From NCBI GenBank assembly GCA_963575645.1, contig OY754473.1:1302001-1366000 (forward strand): DNA of 64,000 nucleotides. Direction: 5' to 3'. Source of the DNA: Xanthostigma xanthostigma (taxonomy: Eukaryota; Arthropoda; Insecta; Raphidioptera; Raphidiidae). The notes under the pieces are model-generated. The model saw nothing but the letters and a program-made list of their open reading frames with translations. It was not told the origin of the DNA and did not search any database. Both the position numbers and the translations under genes were made by a program. Each line of letters opens with the position of its first letter. The first letter of the stretch is position 1. Of the stretch, positions 30,641-40,347 are shown piece by piece.

Positions 30641-31071
30641 TTAAGCTGGGTTCTCCGTACTTGTTTTGCCCTTCTGGATACGACAGTGCTTACGGCGTAA
30701 AAAAAGACAGAAGTATATGTTTGCACCCTAATGGTTCGGTTGCGATTTTATTCCTATGCTCGGTATAGAATAAAAGTATATGATTATGATTTATGTGGCG
30801 GCCATTATTATTTTATCAGACAAATAAATATAACCCTGGAAGTAAGACATACTAGATTTATACCTGTAGTAAACATAATTAGGCTTTTGAAAAGAAAAAT
30901 AATTATCGATTTTTTTATTGTATTTTAAAACTTTATTATAAATAATATTGATAATTGATGCGAAAAACTTTCAAAAAACTTTTTTTAAATTAATTATAAG
31001 CAATTTAAAATTGATAAAATATTTAAAAAAATCACGTGACTGCAAACGCACTAAAATTGTTTTTGACAGTT

Positions 31072-31158
31072 GTGACGTCATAATGGTAAAATGTATATAC
31101 GCAGTATACTATCAATGGCTTCTACATGTGTGTATTGACTAAAACATTATGACGTCAC
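31072..31158. repeat. Inverted TGACGTCA pair
   Basis: GTGACGTCATAATG at 31072 and CATTATGACGTCAC ending 31158 form a 14-bp inverted repeat around a 59-bp loop. Each holds a perfect CRE-type octamer. Confidence 0.6.
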
Positions 31159-31436
31159 ATTATGTTCGGGAAATGTCGGCGCGTTCTCGGAACTGGGTAC
31201 AAAAATTTATTTTTAATTTGATATAACTTTTGAATTATAACGAAAATAAAAAAAAGAAAATTAGTTTTGTTATAAAACTTATATACGATCTTTCCATTTA
31301 TGACAAAAAAAATTTCATTCAAAAGCCCAATTGTGGTTGGTGAATTGAATTATCGCTATTTAGTCGGAGGAATAGCTACCTGAAGAACAAATGAACCGAA
31401 TAAATAACTACTTACGTTCGGTGAATATGGCCATCA

Positions 31437-31950
31437 GTGTGTTAAATATGTCGACTGCGAAACACTCCAGCAGCAAGCAACATTCATTTCCGGAGCGACT
31501 TAACATCAGTTTTTCGTTTATTTTTTTTTACATAAATCCCCCGAAGGTGATAAATAATTTACTCTAATTTCCGGGACGCTCCTACAGGTGCAGAGTTTGA
31601 CATTTTTATTTCCTTTTATTTCTTCACTTTTTTTTCGATTATATTTTAAAATGCGCTGTTTACTGTAAAAACGTCGTTTTCCGTTTCTCTCTTGTTTCAA
31701 GCGTTTTTCTATTTCCGTCGCTTTCTTATTTCAATCTTTTTTCCAAACTACTTCATTTCTTCACAAATAATGTGGTAAAAAATAGATTAAATACATTCAG
31801 AGGCTAAGATTTGATTTGGGGGGTGGGGTTGCGTTAGCGAGGGGGCAAAGACATTAAAAATCTACTTATTCAAAATACGTTATTTTTTTCGTAATAAACA
31901 CCATTACGCAATTAGGTATTTTGTAATTATAATTATAAAGTGAATTTCAT
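31437..31950. other. Unassigned sequence
   Basis: Nothing recognised. Runs of T and A dominate. Confidence 0.35.
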
Positions 31951-31954
31951 TTAA

Positions 31955-33493
31955 GGTAGTACGAGCACCAAGGCAATTTTAAATAAAAGGCTTGATTTTT
32001 TTTATATGAAGTTGGACTAAGTCTAAACCAATTCTGAAAATGTTAGGGGGGTTGCCCGATTATTTAAATAAATAAATGACTTCAAAAGTAGGCATATTTA
32101 ACATTGGCTTTATGGTAAAACGGTAGATGGATGATATGTTTTCATTGATTTCTCCAAAACTAGTCGGTGGAAATTAAAAAAAAAATTGGTTGTCTGTAAA
32201 GTCGGTTTACGGACGATAGTTTTACGTGATAACGTATTCCGTAATACATAACCTAAATTTATATAATAGGTAATTACAATAATTCGAATCTATGATATTG
32301 CATCTTTCGCTTCAAATTTAGGTAAATTTTATTAAGTAGAATAATAAAACACTATAAAAAGTACACTATTATTATATAAAAAACAACTATGGCATGTATC
32401 TCTTTTGCGCATGCGCCGATTTTCCCCAAAAAATTTACAAAAATTTCTAGTAAAAATAGATAGAGTAAAAAGCGTTTTAAAAACTATATTATTATTATAT
32501 AAAACATTATTATAAGAGATATATTCTTTTACGCATGCGCCGATGTTCCCCAAAAACAATAGGCCACTTCATATTTGCATATCAAACATCCTCCCAAAAT
32601 TTGGTTTCAATCCGCTTATCCTTGGTGTCGGAATGATAAGAAATGTCATAAGTGACGTTTGCAACTGTCAAAGTATTATGTTCTAATAATAATTAGTTAT
32701 TCCAACAGTTAACTTAGAAGGCGTTGCATTTCAGAAAATACTAATGTCAAAAAATTGAATTAAACATTAGAAATGCAGCCGTTTTCATGTTAAGACAGGA
32801 CATACGTTATTTTCTAATTTCCATGTACGGCAAACAAAGACGACCGACCGCGTCGCGTCATGCATTAGACAACATTGCATTTATACAGCTATTTTTCTAT
32901 ATTTTGTATAAAAAAACTGTTTAGGCAAATTCTGTTATACGAAATCTATGTAAAATGTTCTCCTCTTTCGTTTAAGACTGGTTTCAAACCGATCTGATTT
33001 AAATTGAGCGAGAAATTAGCAAAAAACGTTACGCGTTAGGAACGTTAGGAACGTTACGCGTTACGAACGTTACACTTTTTCGAACATGCAGCCGGTGTTT
33101 TATCAATTTATAAGATTGGTGATTCATCAATTTATAAGACGTTATCACGTCAAAAACTATTTAAATTAAAGTTAAAACCTTAATAAATTATTGAAAACAA
33201 AAAAAAACCGTTGTGCCCGACTAACTAAAAAGATATTTAATCATTTTAATTAAATATCTTTTTAATGATTAAATATCTTTTTAATTAGTCGGACACAACG
33301 GTTTTTTTTTTTGTTTTCAATAATTTATTAAGGTTTTAACTTTAATTTAAATAGTTTTTTTTTATTTCCACCGACTAGTTTTGGAGAAATCAATGAAAAC
33401 ATATCATCCATCTACCGTTTTACCATAAAGCCAATGTAAAATATTAAAAAAATCAAGCCTTTTATTTAAAATTGCCTTGGTGCTCGTACTACC
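31955..33493. mobile_element. Palindromic MITE J, TTAA-flanked, split by an A-run element
   Basis: Ends GGTAGTACGAGCACCAAGGC and its inverse are flanked by TTAA (31951-31954, 33494-33497), the duplication used by piggyBac elements. The arms are each about 250 bp and meet at a hairpin near 33200-33290 (ACCGTTGTGCCCGAC / GTCGGACACAACGGT). The left arm is interrupted at an A-run by the 972-bp element at 32185-33156. A half copy lies at 46330-46632. Confidence 0.8.
32185..33156 (+). mobile_element. A-run element, copy 4, long form
   Basis: Starts ATTGGTTGTCTGTAAAGTCG and ends ACGTTATCACGTCAAAAA. The intact right arm of MITE J reads GGAAATAAAAAAAAACTATT in reverse across the site, so the element can be delimited to the base within the A-run. 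It contains two copies of a CGCATGCGCCGA motif about 135 bp apart and short AACGTTAGG-type tandem repeats near the 3' end. No coding frame. Confidence 0.85.
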
Positions 33494-33519
33494 TTAAGAC
33501 GCAATAAAAAAATTTTAAA

Positions 33520-33605
33520 AAATTTAATATACCACGTTTTTAGAGCGAACAAAAAATATAAAATAATTTCTTTACAGACAGATTTTTGACTTCCTTAATC
33601 GTTTT
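33520..33605. repeat. Half of palindrome K
   Basis: ATATACCACGTTTTTAGAGC and TTCTTTACAGACAGATTTTT match the left arm of the palindrome at 56778-57026. Confidence 0.6.
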
Positions 33606-33705
33606 ATCTCATACATTATCAGACACATTTACAAAATTTCATTAAAATCGGTTCAGTGGCTTCGGAGATTAGCGCGGTCAAAATTGTGACACGGGAATTT
33701 TATAT
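33606..33705 (+). repeat. Repeat A tail fragment
   Basis: ACATTTACAAAATTTCATT, AATCGGTTCAGTGG and GGAGATTAGCGCGG are the family 3' end. The Tc1-like copy 2 follows directly. Confidence 0.65.
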
Positions 33706-33706
33706 A

Positions 33707-34268
33707 CAGTATGTAAACGCGTAAGGTGTACATAGGGAAATTAGCATTGGGAAAAAATACTTGGATCAGAGTTAGCCATGACTGCATTAATTGTTATTTC
33801 TATTGAATTATCGTGGTAATCTTATGGATTTCTATTTCATTTTGATTTATTTTTATTTTATTTGGCTTTCTTAATAATAAAAAGCTCTTATAAATCATTT
33901 TTTTAATTTTTTTGTACAAAAATAAAACAAAAAAACAACTCCATCTGTTTGGAAACATATCATTCAAAAATTGTCTGACTGGTATGACGTATGCGCGTTG
34001 GTAATTCAGTGACCCAATGTCTTTAGGTTCAACACGAATGGGCGGAGATATTTGATCTCGCACCATATTTAAGTATTTTTGGGAATTTAATAAAAAAAGT
34101 CCGATTATGTTGTAATCATTTGAATATTTTCTTCGGTAGTATACACATTCATTTTGCAAAAGAATATTATCTGTCAAATTGAAAAACAAGATTTCAAGGC
34201 TCACTCTGATCCAGTCATTTTTTCCCAATGTTAATTTCCCTATGTGCACCTTACGTGTTTACATACTG
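33707..34268 (-). mobile_element. Tc1/mariner-type element E, copy 2
   Basis: Same ends as copy 1, TA on both sides. On the minus strand a 149-codon open frame (33800-34249) includes LNSQKYLNMVRDQISPPIR and PVRQFLNDMFPNRW, i.e. a transposase middle section around the second catalytic region. The QDGAPAH-type motif with the Asp is replaced by unrelated residues and both the HTH and C-terminal parts are gone. A defective, internally deleted element. Confidence 0.8.
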
Positions 34269-34269
34269 T

Positions 34270-34675
34270 ATATAGATATGGTGTACCTACATTGCGACTC
34301 GTTAAGTATATTTTCAATGTCAAAAACTAATTGCACTTTGTAGTGCCAAAAGAAGTTTCACTTTAAAAAACACGCCATTGAGGTGGTGTGGCGGTGATCT
34401 GTCGTTTATATAAATGACATAAACGATTAATGACCGCCCCGTGCAGCACATGAATACGGCCGCCGCCCCCTCTCTCTGCGCCCCGCTCTGTTCAATATAC
34501 CACATGTAGTAGAGCGGATAAAGATAAAATTCAAGTCCCAATGGTCCAGCGGCCGGCATTCATTGTATGCCGTCAGAATGAAAGGGGGTTAGACAGAGAC
34601 AGGGGGGGGGGGCGATAGTGAAAGATGCGGGGGATTGAGAGTTTAATAAAAACGTTTATCAAGTGATATCTGCTA
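34270..34675. other. Low-copy sequence
   Basis: Includes AAGAAGTTTCACTTTA at 34350, the kind of motif that ends family C-type elements, and a GC-rich patch at 34430-34480. Otherwise nothing recognised. Confidence 0.35.
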
Positions 34676-34999
34676 TAGTGATGTGTCGCTTTTGAACGAG
34701 TCGTTCATAATGAACGACTCCCTTTTGGAGCGGAGCGTGTCGCTCTTTTTTTGTGAATAACTCACTCCGAGCGCCATTGCTCTGTGCTGAGCTGTTCTGT
34801 ACTGTTGCATTCGCACATTTACAGAGCGCACACAGCAGAGGCCACAGAGGCACTAGTAAATTTTGCACGTACGGAGTTATCTTTGCTGAGTCACTTAATG
34901 TTGAATGACACACTGTAAGTGTAATAGTACTAAGCTTACAGTGACTTAAACCATTCACATTGATGTCGTTGACAAATATATAATATTGTAACAATAATA

Positions 35000-35445
35000 G
35001 TAAATTGTGCGACTAGTGAGAGAAGGAGAAGATTCTATGAGGGTGAAATTTGCCGCACGAGCGTAGCGAGTGCGATAACACGCGAGTGGAATATGCTCCT
35101 TCGATCAATGGTCGCACATAATACTTTATTCAACTAGCACGAGTAACATGTAATCGGGGCCCTGATAAAAGAGGGAAAAATAATAAATCACTTCATTGAT
35201 TGACGTACCTACCGCCCTCGATGCACACAAGATGGCCCTGACTTTCGCTGAATTGCGATGCTGTTTTCATATAGGTATACAAATCGCTACCGCGTTTCTA
35301 TTGGTCCAGAAACTATGCAGTAATACATTATCGTACAGTTTCGGCTCATTATTAGCACTCTCCGCGTCAACGTGAAGTAATTTATTATTTCTCCTGAATT
35401 TAGCAGGGTCCCGAAATTATATATTACTTACTCACGCGTGTTAAA
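35000..35445. mobile_element. Insertion 1 in MITE D copy 3
   Basis: Unrelated to MITE D. Moderately GC-rich, including GCACGAGCGTAGCGAGTGCG. No ends or family recognised. Confidence 0.45.
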
Positions 35446-35481
35446 TAAACATTATAATTGTTAAGCTTTAATTATACTATA

Positions 35482-36062
35482 GCGGCCCTGTACGTGCTTC
35501 GCTACGTATAAAGTGAAATAATAAAACAATTTAATTGGAAGCTATTTTAAAATATACATGGGCGTATATGTGTGTATGTCGGCTCGAAAAAAAATAGCGT
35601 AAAGTATTCGTGGATAACTGGTCTTTAAAACACTTGCTCTATTTCGAGGGTTCACTCCGGCTGCGCCGTCGTGCTCGAAAAAAAAAGCATTTGTTTTAAA
35701 CGATATTCAGTTTTTTTACATCCTCGATCTAGATATATGGTTGTTAAGTTCGTTGCGCCATCTATTGAATATTCACTCAATCCAGTCAACAGGTATCGCC
35801 ATCTTATATGGTTGTTAAGTTCGTTGCGCCATCTATTGAATATTCACTCAATCCTGGAGCTAACAGATAATTATGACTGTCAAGGAATAGACAAATAATT
35901 TGCAATAAAATAATATTGCGACTATAAATTGAAATGTAAGCTATCCTATCTTTCAAGTTGGGTCGAATTGCACACGGTGTGCAAATCAAATTTAAAATCG
36001 GTTTAGTAGTTTAGGAGTTCATCGCGGACAAACATGTGACACGTAATTTTTATATATTATAC
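35482..36062 (+). mobile_element. Insertion 2 in MITE D copy 3 (retroelement-type tail)
   Basis: Begins AGCGGCCCTGTACGTGCTTC and ends CGCGGACAAACATGTGACAC then ATTATACTATA; the flank ATACTAT is present on both sides, an apparent short target duplication. Inside, a 71-bp unit containing TGGTTGTTAAGTTCGTTGCG is duplicated in tandem (35738 and 35809). Confidence 0.6.
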
Positions 36063-36312
36063 TATATAGTTTATCCGAAATTCGAATAATATAAGAACAG
36101 AATCATATTAAAATGAGCTCAGAGCTGAGTGTGTATTGTGCTGTGCAATGCTACGTGCCTCCTGAGCATGCATGATGACAGTTCACACCTCTACAGTCTG
36201 CACTCTTGTGTAGTGCGTACTGTCTAGTGTCGTTCCTTTGAACGACTCGCTCTGAGTGAGTCTTTTTAGTGAGTGGAGCGCAAGGAGCCAGCTCCCAAGA
36301 AAGAGTCATGTG

Positions 36313-36725
36313 CTGCTGTTCAACTTGTGGCCGATTCTAAAACTCTATTGATTTAGTGATAATAATCCCGTCAAAAACATTTCATGTAAAAATGAAGGGG
36401 TTAACTGATTTTAAAATTTCCGACGTCATTTTGTTCAGAATATTTCCGAGCTGGTACTATTATTTATATAAAAATCGGTTCAATTGTCCTTAACTGTCTT
36501 CAAAAAAGCATTTTTTTTATATATGTCACCTGATATCTTCCGCATTTATGAATCGAATTTGACGAATCTTTTTCTGTTCAATAGGGAATACCTTCATAAA
36601 ATTTAAGAGCAGTCAATATTTATAATGATTAGTGAGGTTATCGAACTTTATATAATTGGATACCTGAATAGAGATATTACTTCAGCTTTATAAACAGCAA
36701 TAAATTAGATATAAGCCGCAAAATC
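36313..36725. other. Unassigned sequence
   Basis: Nothing recognised. Confidence 0.35.
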
Positions 36726-37118
36726 GTGAGCGATTTGCGAGTGCAAGTGAGACAGACAAACATAATATTAAGTGTCTTTCTCTCTCGTCGGTTACCGATA
36801 ACCTCACGAGTGCATAACAGAAGCAGTTCATATTCGCACCATCTCTCTTTCTGTGTGTATAATGGTTGTCAATCAGCGGGGGACGCGTGTATTGATGATC
36901 GATTAGAAATCAATTCACTGCCGCAGCTTCTCACCTCCCCATACTCTCGATAAACAACACGCATAAAGCGTGAGGGCTCTTGTTAACGACCGTTTTATTC
37001 AACGGGTAACGGGCCAACGCGAAACAGTTACCTTTGTACACGATCCGCGTCCATTGTCGATATCAGTTCTATACTTGAAGGGCGAAGAAGTGCAAGTGCG
37101 TTATGTCTTGGTTGTTTA
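36726..37118. other. Low-copy GC-richer segment
   Basis: Non-repetitive sequence with higher GC content and short open frames (75 and 64 codons) that have no recognisable domain. It leads directly into the 259-bp tandem duplication. Possible host regulatory or untranslated sequence. Confidence 0.4.
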
Positions 37119-37625
37119 TTTTTGTAATTTTCTAAAGTCTTGTCCCAACACTGGCCTATTATGAACAAGGCTAATTAATAAATTCATATCAATATCAATT
37201 TTAAACTCCATATTCACAATGAGCAGCACAAGATAGTTAGGTAGGTATAGGTAAAAACGTGCGCGCACCTCTGTCGTCGTCAACCGACTTCTATGAAATT
37301 ACGTGGTCCACTGCATCAGAGCGTGCCGTCGCGCCGAGGGGCGACGTGCGGGTATCCGTTGCAACGGTCACATGCCATTTTTGTAATTTTCTAAAGTCTT
37401 GTCCCAACACTGGCCTATTATGAACAAGGCGAATTAATAAATCAATATCAATTTTAAACTCTATATTCACAATGAGCAGCACAAGATAGGTAGAGATAAA
37501 AACGTGCGCGCACATCTGTCGTCGTCAACAGACTTCTATGAAATGACGTGGTCCAGTGCATCGGACCGACCGCCGTCGCGCCGAGGGGCGACGTGCGGGT
37601 ATCCGTTGCAACGGTTACATGCCCG
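37119..37625. repeat. 259-bp tandem duplication in low-copy sequence
   Basis: Unit 1 starts at 37119 and unit 2 at 37378, both with TTTTTGTAATTTTCTAAAG. They share CCCAACACTGGCCTATTATG, the GC-rich CGCCGAGGGGCGACGTGCGG and TATCCGTTGCAACGG at over 90 percent identity by eye. The unit includes AACGTGCGCGCAC. It is not found elsewhere in the window, so it is a local duplication rather than a transposon. Confidence 0.85.
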
Positions 37626-37847
37626 TCGCGTTAACAAACACCCACACTAATCTATCCGTTATCCGTTGTCGTTAACAAGAACCTGAAGCTTGTAAGCGAT
37701 GTGTACAGTTCGTCCCGTCATCAGTGACTAGTTATATACATATATACTGGTCGTTACCCGCGGCTTCGCACAAGTTTGAGACGAAACGCGGATGCATTCC
37801 CATTATTTGGCATAGCTTACTCCTTTCTCGACGTAGACACTAGACAC
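37626..37847. other. Low-copy sequence and retroelement tail fragment
   Basis: 37749-37790 reads CTGGTCGTTACCCGCGGCTTC, trimmed here, like the GC-rich start of RTE-like 3' ends. The rest is unassigned. Confidence 0.35.
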
Positions 37848-38245
37848 TAGTGATGTGTCCACGTGACTCCTTATTGGGAGCTGGCTCCGTGCGCTCCGCT
37901 CACTAAAAAAAGTCGCTCAGTGGGAGTCGTTCAAAGGAGCGGCACTAGACAGTACGCACTACACAAGAGGGCAGACTGCAGAGGTGTGAACTGTCATCAT
38001 GCATGCTCAGGAGTCACGAAGCATTGCACAGCACAATACACACTTAGCTCTGAGCTCATTTTAATATGATACTGATCTTATATTATTAGCATTTCGGATA
38101 AACTAAAAAGTATAATTAAAGCTTTACAATAATAATGTTTATTGTTACAATATTAAATATTTGTCAACGATGTCAATGTGAATGGTTTAAGTCACTGTAA
38201 ACAGTGTGTCATTCAACATTAAACGACTCAGCAAAGATATTGTAT
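37848..38245 (+). mobile_element. MITE D, copy 4, right end missing
   Basis: Begins CTAGTGATGTGTCCACGTGA and is collinear with copy 1 until AAACGACTCAGCAAAGATAT, where the match stops. Confidence 0.75.
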
Positions 38246-38581
38246 CTATTTTTATTATACTTTAGGTTGTCTTAAAAAAAATGGTAGCTGTTATTTATTG
38301 AAAATAGACGAAAGTTATAATCGAACACACTGTAGGTATATATAGCTATATATTAGCGTGTGAGTGACGGCATTCAATAAGCGTGTGACGTCATTTCCTT
38401 TATGTAGCGCTATCGTGTCTCTTCTGCTCCATAACCCTTACACAATCGCGCGCTTAACGCGGCTTTTATTATTGCTGCCAACCTAACATAACACATATAA
38501 CTATGTAATGTGTAATGTGTCGAAGGTACTACTAACTACGGCCACGAGACAAAAGGCCTACGTCGACATTTTCTAAAATGT
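38246..38581. other. Unassigned sequence
   Basis: Nothing recognised. A TGACGTCA-type site is at about 38385. Confidence 0.35.
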
Positions 38582-38589
38582 CTATATAG

Positions 38590-38863
38590 CAGGCTTGGGC
38601 AAATGGCGGCCCGCGGGCCGGATCCGGCCCGCAGTAGAATTTTCTCCGGCCCGCGAAGCATTTTATAAATGACTATTAAAAGCAAAAATATTACTGTTTG
38701 GCGCATAAAAAGAATTTTAGAAAAATAGTAAATATGTAGTGTTAAAAAACTTGAATTTGTTATTTCAAAAAGACTATACCTACTTAAAATTAGAAAAAGA
38801 AATTGTTTGGTCAAATTTTCATCCGTAATGTGGCCCGACGATCTAAAGATTTGCCCACCCCTG
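38590..38863. mobile_element. hAT MITE, 274 bp, perfect 8-bp duplication
   Basis: Ends CAGGCTTGGGCAAA and (reverse) CAGGGGTGGGCAAA, with the GGCCCGCGGGCCGGATCC block just inside. Flanked by CTATATAG at 38582-38589 and 38864-38871. The end type and GGCCCGC block are typical of Charlie-like hAT MITEs in many animals. The intact duplication suggests a fairly recent insertion. Confidence 0.9.
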
Positions 38864-38871
38864 CTATATAG

Positions 38872-39040
38872 GGTTCCGTACATACGAAGAAAAAATTAAA
38901 CCCTTATTGGCCGGGTGCAGAGTATAGAGTGGGGACAACTAAATCGATCGCAGAGTGAGCTGTGGACTAAAGGAATCGTGCATGCCATATCGTTTATTGA
39001 GAAAGTTCGCGGTTGCAATGATAACTGATTGTTGTGATCG
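38872..39040. other. Unassigned sequence
   Basis: Starts GGTTCCGTACATACG, possibly a stub of the GATTCCGTACTTC-type repeat. Confidence 0.3.
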
Positions 39041-39054
39041 TCATTAATTTTTAC

Positions 39055-39506
39055 ATGAAGATTGACTCTATTCAATAAATAGAGTAACTGTGATCCATTG
39101 AAGTTAATGATGAGTATTTGGAAAGAATGTCGTGGCATAAGGATCGAAAATGAAGCAATACTGAGATTTTTTTTAAACTACTAACGTTTCGATACGTTTT
39201 ATAACTGTAATTATATTTTTTGAGTTATAAAATTGTTTTGAATTAAAATGTAATTGTTCGTAAATGTTAGAAAACTTACCAAATGCTGTCACATGTTATC
39301 AGTATATTGTTGTTGATGGATTGAGAACAATTTAATTCAAACATTTTAATTCAAAACAATTTTATAACTCAAAAAATATAATCACAGAACACTCTGAAGA
39401 TGATACAAAACGTATCGAAACGTTAGTATTAAATGCAAGTTTAAAAAAAATCTCAGTATTGCTTCATTTTCGATCCTTATGCCACGGAATTCTTTCCAAA
39501 TACTCA
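39055..39506. mobile_element. Palindromic retroelement with hammerhead-like core and 14-bp target duplication
   Basis: Flanked by TCATTAATTTTTAC at 39041-39054 and 39507-39520. Long inverted arms meet near 39300. The plus-strand core has CTGAAGA (39394-39400), a GATAC/GTATC stem, and GAAACGTT (39417-39424). The left arm has only the GAAACGTT part of the core. The left 50 bases (39055-39103) lie outside the palindrome, as in the 15.5-kb element. Penelope-like or similar non-autonomous retroelement is the best guess. Confidence 0.65.
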
Positions 39507-39520
39507 TCATTAATTTTTAC

Positions 39521-39760
39521 GTAAAAAACAGACTTACCTCACTTTGTCCTGCAGCCGTAGACACAACAGTGCCCGTATAATGACAGTGGAATCTATTCAA
39601 AGCAAGGTAACTCGCCTTATCTGTCGTCGACAACGACGCGCGGGGTCGTCGTGTCGGCTTCCGCAGCCCACCTGATATCCTGATGAAGTCGTTACGTTGC
39701 GTCGCGGCGCTCGAATTGACTCGATATAACGACTGTTACATACAACAGCAACTAATCGTT
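39521..39760. other. GC-rich low-copy segment
   Basis: Non-repetitive and GC-rich (39540-39720). No coding frame recognised. Confidence 0.35.
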
Positions 39761-39761
39761 C

Positions 39762-40332
39762 TTATACGCTAGGAAAGTATCTTTGACATGCGATCTTTGC
39801 GCCATCTCGTGTTTGATTTTTTAAAATCTGGTTCACTCAAAACTTACAAACTCATGGAAACCAGCGTTATTCTTAATTATAAAAAAAAATATTTACGCAC
39901 AATGGCAGTAAAAAAACTACATAAATGATATACATTTTTTATTTTAAAATTTTTTAAATCTTATTTTTGTTAACAAAATAACAATTATGATATTTTTCAT
40001 GTATTTAATAATGATTACAGACGTAAAATAAAATTTAATTACCCTTGACGACGTACTGCTGCAGTTCAATTTTTTTCCTCTCTAATTCATAAGAAAATCC
40101 AGGAAAACGGTCGAATTGTAATTCTGGATGTTTAGTTGGTGTATCTTTACAATTCACAACACAGCACTTCCGATTTGATAGCTTTTTACCCATTTTATTC
40201 AACAATTAATCCTTATTAAAATGCACGTATAACATAATATGACACTAAGGTTTTGACTGAATCAGAATTAAAAAAAAAAAAACAGGAGAGGGCGCAAATG
40301 TCGCTTGTCAAAAGATACTTTCCTAGCGTATA
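39762..40332 (-). mobile_element. TIR element carrying a THAP-domain exon
   Basis: TATACGCTAGGAAAGTATC is at the left end and its inverse at the right end, and the match continues through CTTTGACA and the GCGCC block (about 35 bp). The flanks allow a TA duplication; no 8-bp duplication was seen. A THAP-type open frame lies on the minus strand at 40035-40193. THAP domains form the N-terminus of P-element-type transposases, but the catalytic parts are not present, so the copy is non-autonomous. Confidence 0.65.
40035..40193 (-). CDS. THAP zinc-finger N-terminal exon
   Basis: 52 codons from ATG to TAA without interruption. Residues 10-15 (CCVVNC) give the first Cys pair of a C2CH zinc finger. 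They are followed by P-x3-HPELQFDRFPG, the conserved Pro and the F-x-RFP segment of THAP domains. The later C-x2-H pair and the AVPTIF box are missing; the frame ends shortly after QQYVVKGN, where GTCAAGGGTAAT could be a splice donor. So this is likely the first exon of a P-element-like transposase. A host THAP gene exon is less likely because TIRs flank it closely. Confidence 0.65.
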   Translation of the reverse strand: MGKKLSNRKCCVVNCKDTPTKHPELQFDRFPGFSYELERKKIELQQYVVKGN

Positions 40333-40347
40333 TTACAAGTTACATAT

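Larger units (their letters stand above)
30007..31436. mobile_element. 1.4-kb TIR element
   Basis: GATGCCCATATTCACCGAAC near 30007 is repeated inverted at about 31410-31432. Near the left end a ~25-bp unit ending ACTAATCTTGG is doubled (30041-30090). The interior holds repeat L copy 1 and a pair of inverted TGACGTCA sites. No protein domain is recognised. Confidence 0.5.
34676..36312 (-). mobile_element. MITE D, copy 3, split by two insertions
   Basis: Left part 34676-34998 and right part 36063-36312 are the two halves of MITE D in minus orientation; a 35-bp piece (35445-35481) in the middle belongs to it too. Insertion 1 is about 35000-35445, insertion 2 about 35482-36062. Removing both restores collinearity with copy 1. 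Confidence 0.75.
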
